Below, piece by piece: positions 1-5,563 of a stretch of 5,563 bases of DNA. The notes below the pieces were generated by a model. It was not told where the DNA came from, searched no databases, and was given only the letters and a program-made list of their open reading frames with translations. Source of the DNA: Calditrichaceae bacterium. GTDB lineage: Bacteria; Calditrichota; Calditrichia; Calditrichales; Calditrichaceae. The first letter of the stretch is position 1; each line of letters begins with the position of its first letter. Both the position numbers and the translations under genes were made by a program. The DNA is taken from assembly GCA_024763405.1 (NCBI GenBank), contig JANTFQ010000171.1:1-5563 (forward strand). The letters are read 5' to 3'.

Positions 1-58
1 AAATAGCTTCGTAAAGATTTTGGAACGAGACACTACGACTCCAAATATGCTTCACAGA
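1..58. repeat. Degenerate copy of the intergenic palindromic repeat, cut by the window edge
   Basis: Aligned without gaps to 4299-4356, this stretch matches at about 34 of 58 positions by hand count, and about 35 of 58 against the second copy (4375-4432). The matches fall in three blocks at identical spacing: 5-16 (like AGTTTCGTAAGG), 33-42 (CTACGACTCC against CTACGAATCC) and 49-58 (GCTTCACAGA against GCTTCGCAGA). These blocks are the right arm of the first hairpin and both arms of the second hairpin in the intact copies. The second hairpin is largely broken here, so this looks like an old, decayed copy. The missing left arm would lie before base 1. It sits just past the stop codon of the minus-strand gene at 67-288. 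Chance similarity is possible but the constant spacing argues against it. Confidence 0.5.
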
Positions 59-66
59 TTTTATTT

Positions 67-288
67 TTAAACTAAGATATCTAAAATTTGATTGCTGGTT
101 TCTACCATTGTTTTTACGTTTTCTGCCTGAATTTTTGCATTCTGTTGGGCCAGCATCAGCTTGGTTATTTTCTCAGCATCGGGATTGCCTTCCGCCACCC
201 GTCCCGCCTGTTTGTTCAAATTCTGCATAGATGCGTTTAAGCCCTGTAAGGCCGTTTGCATTCCATTACTATTTACGCCACTAATCAT
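67..288 (-). CDS. Small flagellar rod/hook-like helical protein (Flg_bbr_C-like), 73 aa
   Basis: The protein is short, with no signal peptide, no cysteine and no membrane segment. Residues 2-33 (beginning ISGVNSNGMQTALQGLN) resemble the N-terminal helix of flagellar rod and hook proteins, which open with an S-x-G-M-type motif followed by an amphipathic helix. Residues 38-73, including LMLAQQNAKIQAENVKTM and ending in QILDILV, resemble the Flg_bbr_C helix of FlgC/FlgG (a pattern like LILAQRAYE.N.K.I.T.DEML). A GNPD turn at 34-37 joins the two directly, so the large middle of an axial protein is absent. An antiparallel helical hairpin is my inference. The start is supported by a purine-rich AAAGGGGA just upstream (about 293-300 on this strand), 4 bases from ATG. 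It is transcribed away from pepD. The resemblance is to the family pattern only, so a role in the flagellum is unproven; it could be a small assembly factor or an unrelated coiled coil. Confidence 0.75.
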   Translation of the reverse strand: MISGVNSNGMQTALQGLNASMQNLNKQAGRVAEGNPDAEKITKLMLAQQNAKIQAENVKTMVETSNQILDILV

Positions 289-607
289 AGTTTCCCCTTT
301 TTTTCTCTTCCTATTCAGGTCGACGGAATTTTACAAAGGTGAAATTAATCATGAAAAATTGAACAATATTGCCGTATTTGAATCTTTATTAAAAAAATAG
401 GGGTGATTGTAGGGTGGTAAATTAATAATAAACTAATGGTTAGGTTTTGTAAAACAAAATACTTCTTCCTTTTTGGACAAATTTTCCGTATCTTACACAT
501 CTTGTAAATACGACACAACTCTAATCACGAAGCGATCCTATGACCAGAGCGTCAAATTTTTACTAGTTTATTAAAGATAATAGAAGAAATAGATAGAAGG
601 AGGCAAT
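289..607. other. Intergenic region between divergent genes, presumed to hold both promoters
   Basis: This 319-bp AT-rich stretch lies between the starts of the flagellar-like gene (minus) and pepD (plus), so both promoters are expected here. I see no convincing -35/-10 pair. The best -10-like hexamer for pepD is GATAAT at 576-581, which would leave a leader of roughly 20 bases, but no good -35 lies 16-18 bases before it. A weak AT-only inverted repeat (TTTTGT, AAA, ACAAAA) lies at 445-459. The last 40 bases before pepD are purine-rich and probably an unstructured leader. No RNA gene, repeat copy or credible short coding region was seen. Confidence 0.6.
597..603 (+). promoter_or_regulatory. 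Ribosome binding site of pepD, deciding a GTG start
   Basis: A perfect AAGGAGG ends 4 bases before GTG at 608 and 13 bases before the next in-frame start, ATG at 617. The gene at 2117-4270 has the same AAGGAGG with the same 4-base spacer before its ATG, which favours the GTG. The ATG at 606-608 is out of frame and followed at once by TGA. Confidence 0.75.
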
Positions 608-2062
608 GTGAAAGAAATGATAGAGGCATTAGAGCCTAAAAATGTATGGAAGAACTTTTATGCATTAAATCAGATTCCGCGCTGTTCCAAACATGAAGAG
701 AAGGTATCGAAGTTTGTTACCGATTTTGCGGAAAATTGCGGATTGACCTGGAAATCAGATAAAGTAGGGAACTTGTTGATTTCAAAACCGGCCACAAAGG
801 GAATGGAAGATCGCCCGGCGCTGGTTATCCAGGGCCATCTCGATATGGTTTGCGAAAAAAACAATGATACCGAACATGATTTTTCGACAGACCCCATTAA
901 AATGAAAGTGGAAGACGGCTGGGTCACGGCTGAAGGAACGACCCTCGGGGCCGATAACGGGATAGCGGTAGCCATAGGAATGGCCGTAATGGAAGCAAAA
1001 GACCTGGTGCATCCGCCGCTGGAATTTTTATTTACAGTGGATGAAGAAACGGGACTTACCGGCGCCAATGCCCTGGAAAAAGGTTTCGTTAACGGCCGCA
1101 TTTTACTAAACATCGATTCCGAAGAAGAGGGCGCCTTGTACATTGGCTGTGCCGGGGGATTGAATACGCTGCTTTCCGATAAAATTGAATGGCAAAAAGC
1201 ATCCAATGATTACATTACCTATAATTTAACGGTCGGTGGCTTACGCGGCGGTCATTCCGGTTTGAATATTCATGAAGGTTACGGTAACGCAATTATCCTG
1301 CTGGGCCGTTTGTTGAAAGCGATTTCCTGTAAAGTAAATATGCGCATGGTGGCGGTGAACGCCGGCAGCAAACATAACGCCATCCCCCGTGAAGCGGTAG
1401 CTTCTATCCAGATTATGCCGGATCAATTAATTACCGCTAAAGAAATTATCCGCGAATATGAACAGATTTATAAGAACGAATATAAACTCATTGAAGAAGG
1501 CATTTTTATTTCCCTCAAAGAAACAGGACGGGTTGTGCGTGTGTTCTCGGATGATTTTACATCCCGTCTGATTCGCTTAATGTATGGTATACCAAATGGT
1601 GTAATGGCAATGAGCCATGCCATTGAAGGTTTAGTGGAAACATCCACAAATCTGGCTATTATCGAAACAAAAGAAAAACATGTGGAACTGCTTACTTCAC
1701 AGCGTTCTTCTTTGGCGAGCGCAGTAGACGATACGGCCGAAAAAGTTAAAGCTGTAGCTGAACTGGCCGGCTTCCATGTGGAATACAACGATGGATACCC
1801 TGCCTGGGAACCGAATCCTGATTCCAAATTACTGGCAGCCTGTAAAAAGATTTACCAGGATAAATATGGTAAAGAACCGGAAGTCAAAGCGATTCATGCC
1901 GGGTTGGAATGCGGCATTATCGGTGAACACTATGATGGAATGGATATGATTTCTTTTGGTCCGGATATTGAAGGTGCACATTCGCCGGATGAACGGTTAC
2001 GAATCGAGTCTACCCAGCATATCTGGGAATATTTGCTGGAAATAATGAAGACGATTCAATAA
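608..2062 (+). CDS. pepD: Aminoacyl-histidine dipeptidase (Xaa-His dipeptidase, carnosinase-like), M20C
   Basis: This is a cytosolic di-zinc dipeptidase that splits dipeptides such as those with C-terminal histidine, the last step of peptide use. The 484 residues match the usual family length (about 485 in E. coli PepD). Motifs in order are GHLDMV with His77 and Asp79, GADNG with bridging Asp116, VDEETG with Glu146 (catalytic base) and Glu147, NID with Asp170, and GAHSPDE with His458. As I recall E. coli-type numbering (H80, D82, D119, E149, E150, D173, H461), every one is offset by exactly 3, so no catalytic residue is missing. The lid/dimerisation domain runs from about 187 to 375 and contains GGHSG (214-218) and SKHNAIPRE (254-262). 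There is no signal peptide. The start is GTG, chosen for its strong ribosome binding site; ATG at 617 would lose three residues only. The gene appears monocistronic and ends at a strong hairpin terminator. Substrate preference within M20C cannot be read from sequence. Confidence 0.96.
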   Translation: MKEMIEALEPKNVWKNFYALNQIPRCSKHEEKVSKFVTDFAENCGLTWKSDKVGNLLISKPATKGMEDRPALVIQGHLDMVCEKNNDTEHDFSTDPIKMKVEDGWVTAEGTTLGADNGIAVAIGMAVMEAKDLVHPPLEFLFTVDEETGLTGANALEKGFVNGRILLNIDSEEEGALYIGCAGGLNTLLSDKIEWQKASNDYITYNLTVGGLRGGHSGLNIHEGYGNAIILLGRLLKAISCKVNMRMVAVNAGSKHNAIPREAVASIQIMPDQLITAKEIIREYEQIYKNEYKLIEEGIFISLKETGRVVRVFSDDFTSRLIRLMYGIPNGVMAMSHAIEGLVETSTNLAIIETKEKHVELLTSQRSSLASAVDDTAEKVKAVAELAGFHVEYNDGYPAWEPNPDSKLLAACKKIYQDKYGKEPEVKAIHAGLECGIIGEHYDGMDMISFGPDIEGAHSPDERLRIESTQHIWEYLLEIMKTIQ

Positions 2063-2065
2063 TTC

Positions 2066-2097
2066 AAAAAGGGATGCTAATTGCATCCCTTTTTTTT
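2066..2097. terminator. Bidirectional Rho-independent terminator between convergent genes
   Basis: A 7-bp perfect stem, GGGATGC (2071-2077) and GCATCCC (2083-2089), encloses the 5-base loop TAATT. It is preceded by five A and followed by eight T (2090-2097), so the A and T tracts can extend the stem. It begins 4 bases after the pepD stop and lies 19 bases beyond the stop of the convergent S9 gene. For pepD the T8 tract makes a strong terminator. For the opposite strand the U tract is only five bases, so it should work less well in that direction. Confidence 0.9.
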
Positions 2098-2116
2098 AGG
2101 CTTGCCGGATTTTGTT

Positions 2117-4270
2117 TTACAGATGCAGCTTAAAATAGTCCGTTATTTTCTGATACAAATGCAGACGGTCTTTTCCACGCATATTGTGCTCATCACCCGG
2201 ATAGACAAAATAGTCCAATTGCTTGCCAGCATCTATCGCCTTACGCAGATAGAGCAGACTGTTCTGCCAAACGACGGTTGGATCCACTGCCCCGTGGATA
2301 ATCAACAGGCTGCCATCCAAATTATCAACATAGTTGAATAAACCTGCTGTTTCATATCCCTTATAATTAGACTGCGGCGTATCCATATACCGTTCACCGT
2401 ACATTACTTCGTAGTAGCGCCAGTCGATAACCGGTCCACCGGCCACGCCTGCCTTAAAAACGCCCGGATTGCGGGTCATCATCGAAATGGTCATAAACCC
2501 GCCATAGCTCCAACCGTGAATACCGATTCGGGTCGTATCGACATAGGAAAGCGATTTTAAATAGTCAATTCCCACCATCTGATCTTCCACTTCAAGGGTT
2601 CCTAACTGACGGTGAACAGCCTGCTCGAAGGCCAGGCCACGGTTGTTGGTGCCGCGGTTATCCAGCGTAAAAACGATATAACCGTGCTCCGCCATATACT
2701 GAAACCAAAGCCGCCATCCGCTGATCCAGCTATCGGAAATCATTTGTCCGTGCGGGCCGCCGTAAAGATAAACGACAACCGGGTATTTTTTTGACGCGTC
2801 AAAATGGATAGGCAGAATTATCCGGGCGTTTAGTTTTGTACCATTCTTGTTTTTTAGTTTTAGAAACCGGATTTCACCAAGGTCGTATTTTGCAAGGGGG
2901 TTGGCGGCTTTCAGTAAAGTTCGGGTTTTGCCGCTTCCGGTTTTAATAATATCGATGCGGCGTGGAATGGTGTGGCTGCTATAGCGATCGATAAAATAGG
3001 TACCGGATTTGGAGAAGACGGCGCGATGGATTCCGGGAGCGGTGGTTAGTTTTTCCATTTTGCCTGAACGGAGTTTAACCCGGTAGATATGACGTTCCAT
3101 TCCATCGATAGAAGCTCCGCTGATAAAGGCATACTTGCCGTTTTTATCAAATGAAAGTAGAGCTGTTACATCCCAGTTGGTTTTCGTAACCTTGCGGATT
3201 AGCTTGCCATTTGTGTTGTACAGAAAAAGTTGATTAAATCCGTCACGTTTGGAAAACCAGAGGAAGCGATCGGCCTGACCCGGAATGAAAATAGGTCCGT
3301 GTTCCGGTTCCACCCAGTGCGGATTCTTCTCTTCAAACAAAGTTTTAACCGGCAGCCCGGAGGCGACATCGTATTGAACCAGTCTAAGATGATTTTGGTC
3401 GCGGTTTAAATGCACGACATAAATATATTTTTCATCGGGACTCCAGGTGACGTGCGGCAAATACTGGTCGGCAGGCTGCCCGGTTTGCAGATAGACGGTT
3501 GAGCTGGTATTCAAATCATAAACAGCGATTTGTACCTGTTCGCTTGTCATCCCGGTCATGGGGTAGCGGATTTTACGTACTTTTGCCGGGCGGGTATTCA
3601 AATCCACCAGTGGAAATTCGCTGACCATACGGCGGTCTAAATGATAGTAGGCCAGATAGTTTCCTTCCGGCGACCAGAAAGTTCCTTTATAAATGCCAAA
3701 TTCATTACGGTGTACCGTATTATTCCCATTCGATATTCCAGGTTCTGAGTCATGTGTAATTTGCACGGTCTGGTTTTTTTTGTATGCAATAAACAGGTTG
3801 TTGTCTTTGACAAAAGCCGTCCGCAGCGTCTTTTTATGAATATCCTGATTTTGGGCTTTTTCATCAATTTGATTGATCATCGAAAGCCGGGCAGTGGAAA
3901 TCCGGTAGGTGTAGATAGTGTTTTTTTTAGAAAATCGAAAGGTGCCATTGCCCATCCATTTTATGGAAGGAAAACGGTTTAGTTCTGAGTTGCCCTGGCT
4001 TTTTAGAACGTGATTGAGTGAATCCAGTGAAAGCAGCATCTCTTTTTTCGGACTTTCTGCCTCTGAAGAAATTAAACCGTAACTGCCGTCGAGTGAATCG
4101 ACGTAGCAAAAATTGTCGGTCTCTCCCAGCCACTGAAGCGCGCTGACGGTTTCGATTTTCAAATGTGTACGGCTGCCCAGGATAGCATCTTCCATGGTAA
4201 GAAGTTTATCTTGTGCTGTAAGCATGGTAAATGAAAAAATCAGGATTAAAAAGAATTTAGTCAGGTGCAT
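2117..4270 (-). CDS. Exported S9B serine peptidase, prolyl tripeptidyl peptidase (PtpA)-like / DPP IV family
   Basis: This predicted exported exopeptidase removes short N-terminal peptides from proline-containing substrates. Residues 1-19 form a signal peptide (Lys5, a hydrophobic run, LTA then Gln20) with no lipobox, so the product is periplasmic or secreted. Residues about 40-460 are the DPP IV-type beta-propeller, with WSP blades at 199 and 276. The alpha/beta-hydrolase domain follows: LYGGP with Tyr503 (oxyanion), GWSYGG with nucleophile Ser588, Asp663 in HGAVDP and His695 in DEHNM. The N-terminus anchor is a single glutamate, Glu190 in HRNEFG, where DPP IV has a Glu-Glu pair, plus Glu621 in YYEVMYGERY. 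As I recall P. gingivalis PtpA (732 aa; E205, S603, E636, D678, H710), all five fit with one offset of 15, and 717 aa is also 15 shorter. That favours tripeptidyl over dipeptidyl release, but substrate specificity needs an assay. The C-terminal 60 residues strongly resemble PtpA. AAGGAGG lies 4 bases before ATG. The gene converges on pepD and diverges from hydA. Confidence 0.93.
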   Translation of the reverse strand: MHLTKFFLILIFSFTMLTAQDKLLTMEDAILGSRTHLKIETVSALQWLGETDNFCYVDSLDGSYGLISSEAESPKKEMLLSLDSLNHVLKSQGNSELNRFPSIKWMGNGTFRFSKKNTIYTYRISTARLSMINQIDEKAQNQDIHKKTLRTAFVKDNNLFIAYKKNQTVQITHDSEPGISNGNNTVHRNEFGIYKGTFWSPEGNYLAYYHLDRRMVSEFPLVDLNTRPAKVRKIRYPMTGMTSEQVQIAVYDLNTSSTVYLQTGQPADQYLPHVTWSPDEKYIYVVHLNRDQNHLRLVQYDVASGLPVKTLFEEKNPHWVEPEHGPIFIPGQADRFLWFSKRDGFNQLFLYNTNGKLIRKVTKTNWDVTALLSFDKNGKYAFISGASIDGMERHIYRVKLRSGKMEKLTTAPGIHRAVFSKSGTYFIDRYSSHTIPRRIDIIKTGSGKTRTLLKAANPLAKYDLGEIRFLKLKNKNGTKLNARIILPIHFDASKKYPVVVYLYGGPHGQMISDSWISGWRLWFQYMAEHGYIVFTLDNRGTNNRGLAFEQAVHRQLGTLEVEDQMVGIDYLKSLSYVDTTRIGIHGWSYGGFMTISMMTRNPGVFKAGVAGGPVIDWRYYEVMYGERYMDTPQSNYKGYETAGLFNYVDNLDGSLLIIHGAVDPTVVWQNSLLYLRKAIDAGKQLDYFVYPGDEHNMRGKDRLHLYQKITDYFKLHL

Positions 4271-4286
4271 TATTCCTCCTTATTCC

Positions 4287-4356
4287 CTTGCGAAACTTTA
4301 AAAGTTTCGTAAGGTTTATATTTTACATTTCTACGAATCCTGCAAGGCTTCGCAGA
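4287..4356. repeat. Palindromic intergenic repeat, copy A (70 bp)
   Basis: The copy contains two hairpins. Hairpin 1 pairs 4287-4299 with 4301-4313 (core CGAAACTTT / AAAGTTTCG), a 13-bp near-perfect palindrome with one G-T pair on the plus strand. Hairpin 2 pairs 4331-4341 with 4345-4355 (CTACGAATCCT / AGGCTTCGCAG) around a GCA loop, with two mismatches. An AT-rich 17-base spacer lies between them. The copy ends 6 bases before copy B. Hairpin 1 starts only 5 bases upstream of the S9 ribosome binding site on the minus strand. It behaves like a REP-type or MITE-like element, but no mobilising enzyme is visible. Confidence 0.88.
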
Positions 4357-4362
4357 AAGCTA

Positions 4363-4432
4363 CTTGCGAAATTTCAATAGTTTCGTAAGGTTCATTGTTT
4401 ACATTTCTACGAATCCTGCAAGGCTTCGCAGA
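4363..4432. repeat. Palindromic intergenic repeat, copy B (70 bp)
   Basis: This is a direct tandem repeat of copy A at a period of 76 bases, with 64 of 70 positions identical by hand count. The last 35 bases (4398-4432) are exactly the same as 4322-4356. Of the six differences, three lie in hairpin 1 and three in the AT-rich spacer. Of the three in hairpin 1, one turns a C-G pair into a T-G pair that can still form in plus-strand RNA, and two fall at the tip, widening the loop. The second hairpin is unchanged. Confidence 0.88.
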
Positions 4433-4449
4433 GAAGCGGCTTCGCAGAG
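4422..4449. repeat. Partial 16-bp tandem subrepeat at the end of copy B
   Basis: GGCTTCGCAGAG occurs at 4422-4433 and again at 4438-4449, a period of 16 with the linker AAGC. It duplicates the right arm of hairpin 2. Inside it, GCTTC (4423-4427) can pair with GAAGC (4433-4437), and that GAAGC can instead pair with the next GCTTC (4439-4443), so alternative small hairpins are possible. It may be the remnant of a third unit or a local slippage duplication. Confidence 0.7.
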
Positions 4450-4533
4450 GGTAATTTAATCAGATTTTTAATAAAACAAAAATTAGCTTAAATTGCATCA
4501 TGTTTTTCAGTGCCGAATAAAAGGGAACATCTT

Positions 4534-5563
4534 ATGAATAAAATATTGATTAAAAACGGTGAAATCATCAATGCACACAAACGCTTTAAAGCAGATATTT
4601 TGGTCAATGGTGAAAAAATTGAAAAAATTGAGTATAAAATGGAAGCGGATGCCGATACTATAATTGATGCTTCCGGGAAACTCATCTTTCCGGGTTTTAT
4701 CGACGCCCACACCCATATGGGAATTCCCATTCGCGGAACCGAATCGGCCGATGACTTTGATTCCGGTACGCTGGCCGCCCTGCACGGCGGCATTACCACT
4801 GTCATGGATTTTACGGTGCAGGAAAAGGGTGAGTCTCTGCTTTCCAGCTTAGAACGGCGCATGAAACGGGCGGCCGGTAAAGCCCACGTGGATTATACCT
4901 TTCACTGCAATGTTACCGATTTAGACGAGAAACGTTTGCAGGAAATTCCGGGAATCGTTCAGCGCGGTATCATCAGTTTTAAGGCTTTTACCGCTTATAA
5001 AGAGGCCGGAATGCAGTTGGATGACCGTCAGATTTTAGACCTTTTGCGCAGCGTAAAAAGCGCCGGCGGGACGGTGATGTTTCATGCAGAGAATGGGGAC
5101 ATTGTTGAATTCCTAACCGATACATTTCTAAAATATAATAAGACTTCCGCCAAACACCATGCCTTAAGTCGTCCCGCGGAAGCAGAAATTGAAGCGGTAA
5201 CCCGCATTTTAACCCTGAACCGTTTTGTGGAATGTCCCATCTATTTTGTACATTTAACGACCACCGAAGCGGCGCAGCTAACCTTTATGGCCAAGGAAAA
5301 CGGACAGCCGGTTTTTCTGGAAACCTGCCCTCAGTATTTACTGTTTGAAGATTCGGTGTATGAACAAGAGAACGGACACCGTTTTATCGCTTCGCCGCCA
5401 TTTCGCAAGCAAAATGATCTGGCCTATCTTTGGATGGCGTTGAACCAGGGAGTGATGGATGTGGTTGGTACCGATCATTGTCCGTTTACCATCGCTCAGA
5501 AAGACGCCGCCGGGGGGATGTTTCATTTAACGCCTAATGGGCTGGACGGCGTGGAAACACTCT
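4534..5563 (+). CDS. hydA: Dihydropyrimidinase / D-hydantoinase, amidohydrolase superfamily (3' end beyond window)
   Basis: This cytosolic di-metal cyclic amidohydrolase hydrolyses dihydropyrimidines or 5-substituted hydantoins to N-carbamoyl amino acids, the second step of reductive pyrimidine breakdown. The frame is open to the window end, giving 343 codons of an expected 450-470. Visible motifs are FPGFIDAHTHMG with metal ligands His59 and His61, FKAFTAYK with Lys150 (the carboxylated bridging lysine) and Tyr155 (oxyanion), FHAENGD with His184, VHLTTTEAA with His240, ETCPQYLLF, ASPPFR with Ser287, GTDHCPFT with Asp314, and PNG with Asn335. All expected metal and substrate-backbone residues in this part are present, so it should be active and is not an inactive collapsin-like or allantoinase variant. 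ATG at 4534 gives the usual N-terminus (ILIKNGEIIN). Its ribosome binding site is weak compared with the neighbours. Hydantoinase versus dihydropyrimidinase activity cannot be separated by sequence alone; finding the partner dehydrogenase or beta-ureidopropionase downstream would help. Confidence 0.94.
   Translation, partial: MNKILIKNGEIINAHKRFKADILVNGEKIEKIEYKMEADADTIIDASGKLIFPGFIDAHTHMGIPIRGTESADDFDSGTLAALHGGITTVMDFTVQEKGESLLSSLERRMKRAAGKAHVDYTFHCNVTDLDEKRLQEIPGIVQRGIISFKAFTAYKEAGMQLDDRQILDLLRSVKSAGGTVMFHAENGDIVEFLTDTFLKYNKTSAKHHALSRPAEAEIEAVTRILTLNRFVECPIYFVHLTTTEAAQLTFMAKENGQPVFLETCPQYLLFEDSVYEQENGHRFIASPPFRKQNDLAYLWMALNQGVMDVVGTDHCPFTIAQKDAAGGMFHLTPNGLDGVETL

Larger units (their letters stand above)
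4271..4533. other. Intergenic region between divergent S9 peptidase and hydA
   Basis: This 263-bp gap contains the ribosome binding site of the S9 gene (AAGGAGG at 4275-4281, minus strand), two tandem palindromic repeat copies (4287-4432), a short partial subrepeat (to 4449), and an AT-rich stretch from 4450 to the hydA start. Both promoters should be here, yet I cannot name a -35/-10 pair with confidence. The AT-rich segment 4450-4500 is the likeliest place for hydA's promoter. The S9 transcript must start inside or beyond the repeats, so its leader probably carries one or more of the hairpins. hydA has only a weak ribosome binding site, GGGA at 4523-4526, 7 bases before ATG. Confidence 0.6.

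Noticed and set aside
161..400. Plus-strand open frame of 79 codons
   Set aside because: It is mostly the reverse complement of the flagellar-like gene, has no ribosome binding site, and its extension past 300 is AT-rich with no convincing protein pattern.
445..459. TTTTGT-AAA-ACAAAA inverted repeat as a terminator or operator
   Set aside because: It is a six-base, almost pure A/T stem in AT-rich DNA, likely to occur by chance, and no gene ends nearby.
551..581. Promoter for pepD built from GTCAAA and GATAAT
   Set aside because: The spacing is 19 bases and the -35 match is poor; kept only as a remark in the intergenic entry.
670..1206. Minus-strand open frame of 178 codons inside pepD
   Set aside because: It lies fully antisense to an intact conserved enzyme, is rich in Ser/Pro as expected for an antisense shadow, and matches no family I know.
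4287..4449. CRISPR array
   Set aside because: There are only two long units separated by 6 bases, internally palindromic, with no unique spacers of uniform length and no cas genes.
4500..4520. Possible six-codon leader peptide (ATG to TAA) ahead of hydA
   Set aside because: There is no ribosome binding site, no regulatory codon run and no attenuator-like structure after it; it is too short to distinguish from chance.
4488..4862. Minus-strand open frame of 124 codons across the hydA start
   Set aside because: It is antisense to conserved hydA motifs and has no recognisable domain or ribosome binding site.

Overview
The window looks like chromosomal DNA from a Gram-negative, moderately AT-rich bacterium. 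The genes carry strong AAGGAGG-type ribosome binding sites. The secreted S9 peptidase is closest in my memory to prolyl tripeptidyl peptidase of Porphyromonas, and the intergenic palindromes use a TTTCG(C/T)AAGG vocabulary. Together these fit the Bacteroidota / Calditrichota / Ignavibacteria side of the tree, with a Caldithrix-like organism as my best guess. That placement is inference and is not decided by anything in the window.

Layout from left to right. Bases 1-58 look like a decayed copy of a palindromic repeat. A small minus-strand gene (67-288) encodes a 73-residue helical-hairpin protein resembling the two terminal helices of flagellar rod/hook proteins with the middle removed. A 319-bp gene-free stretch (289-607) separates it from a divergent plus-strand pepD (608-2062), a cytosolic M20C aminoacyl-histidine dipeptidase with all expected metal ligands. 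A bidirectional hairpin terminator (2066-2097) lies between pepD and the convergent minus-strand gene at 2117-4270. That gene encodes an exported S9B serine peptidase whose catalytic and substrate-anchoring residues match prolyl tripeptidyl peptidase (PtpA). The next gap (4271-4533) lies between divergent genes and holds two tandem copies of a 70-bp, two-hairpin repeat plus a partial 16-bp subrepeat. The last gene (4534 to beyond the window end) is a dihydropyrimidinase/D-hydantoinase, of which 343 codons are visible.

The three enzymes suggest use of peptides and nitrogen compounds. The exported S9 enzyme would clip short peptides from proline-containing substrates outside the cytoplasm, PepD would finish dipeptides in the cytosol, and the hydantoinase-type amidohydrolase would open cyclic ureides. 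They are not one operon: pepD and the S9 gene converge, and the S9 gene and hydA diverge. Any joint role is therefore a theme and not a demonstrated pathway.

I found no CRISPR array, transposase, tRNA, rRNA, phage gene or defence system. The most notable items are the collapsed flagellar-axial-like protein and the palindromic repeat family, which has a gap-free degenerate relative at the far left edge.
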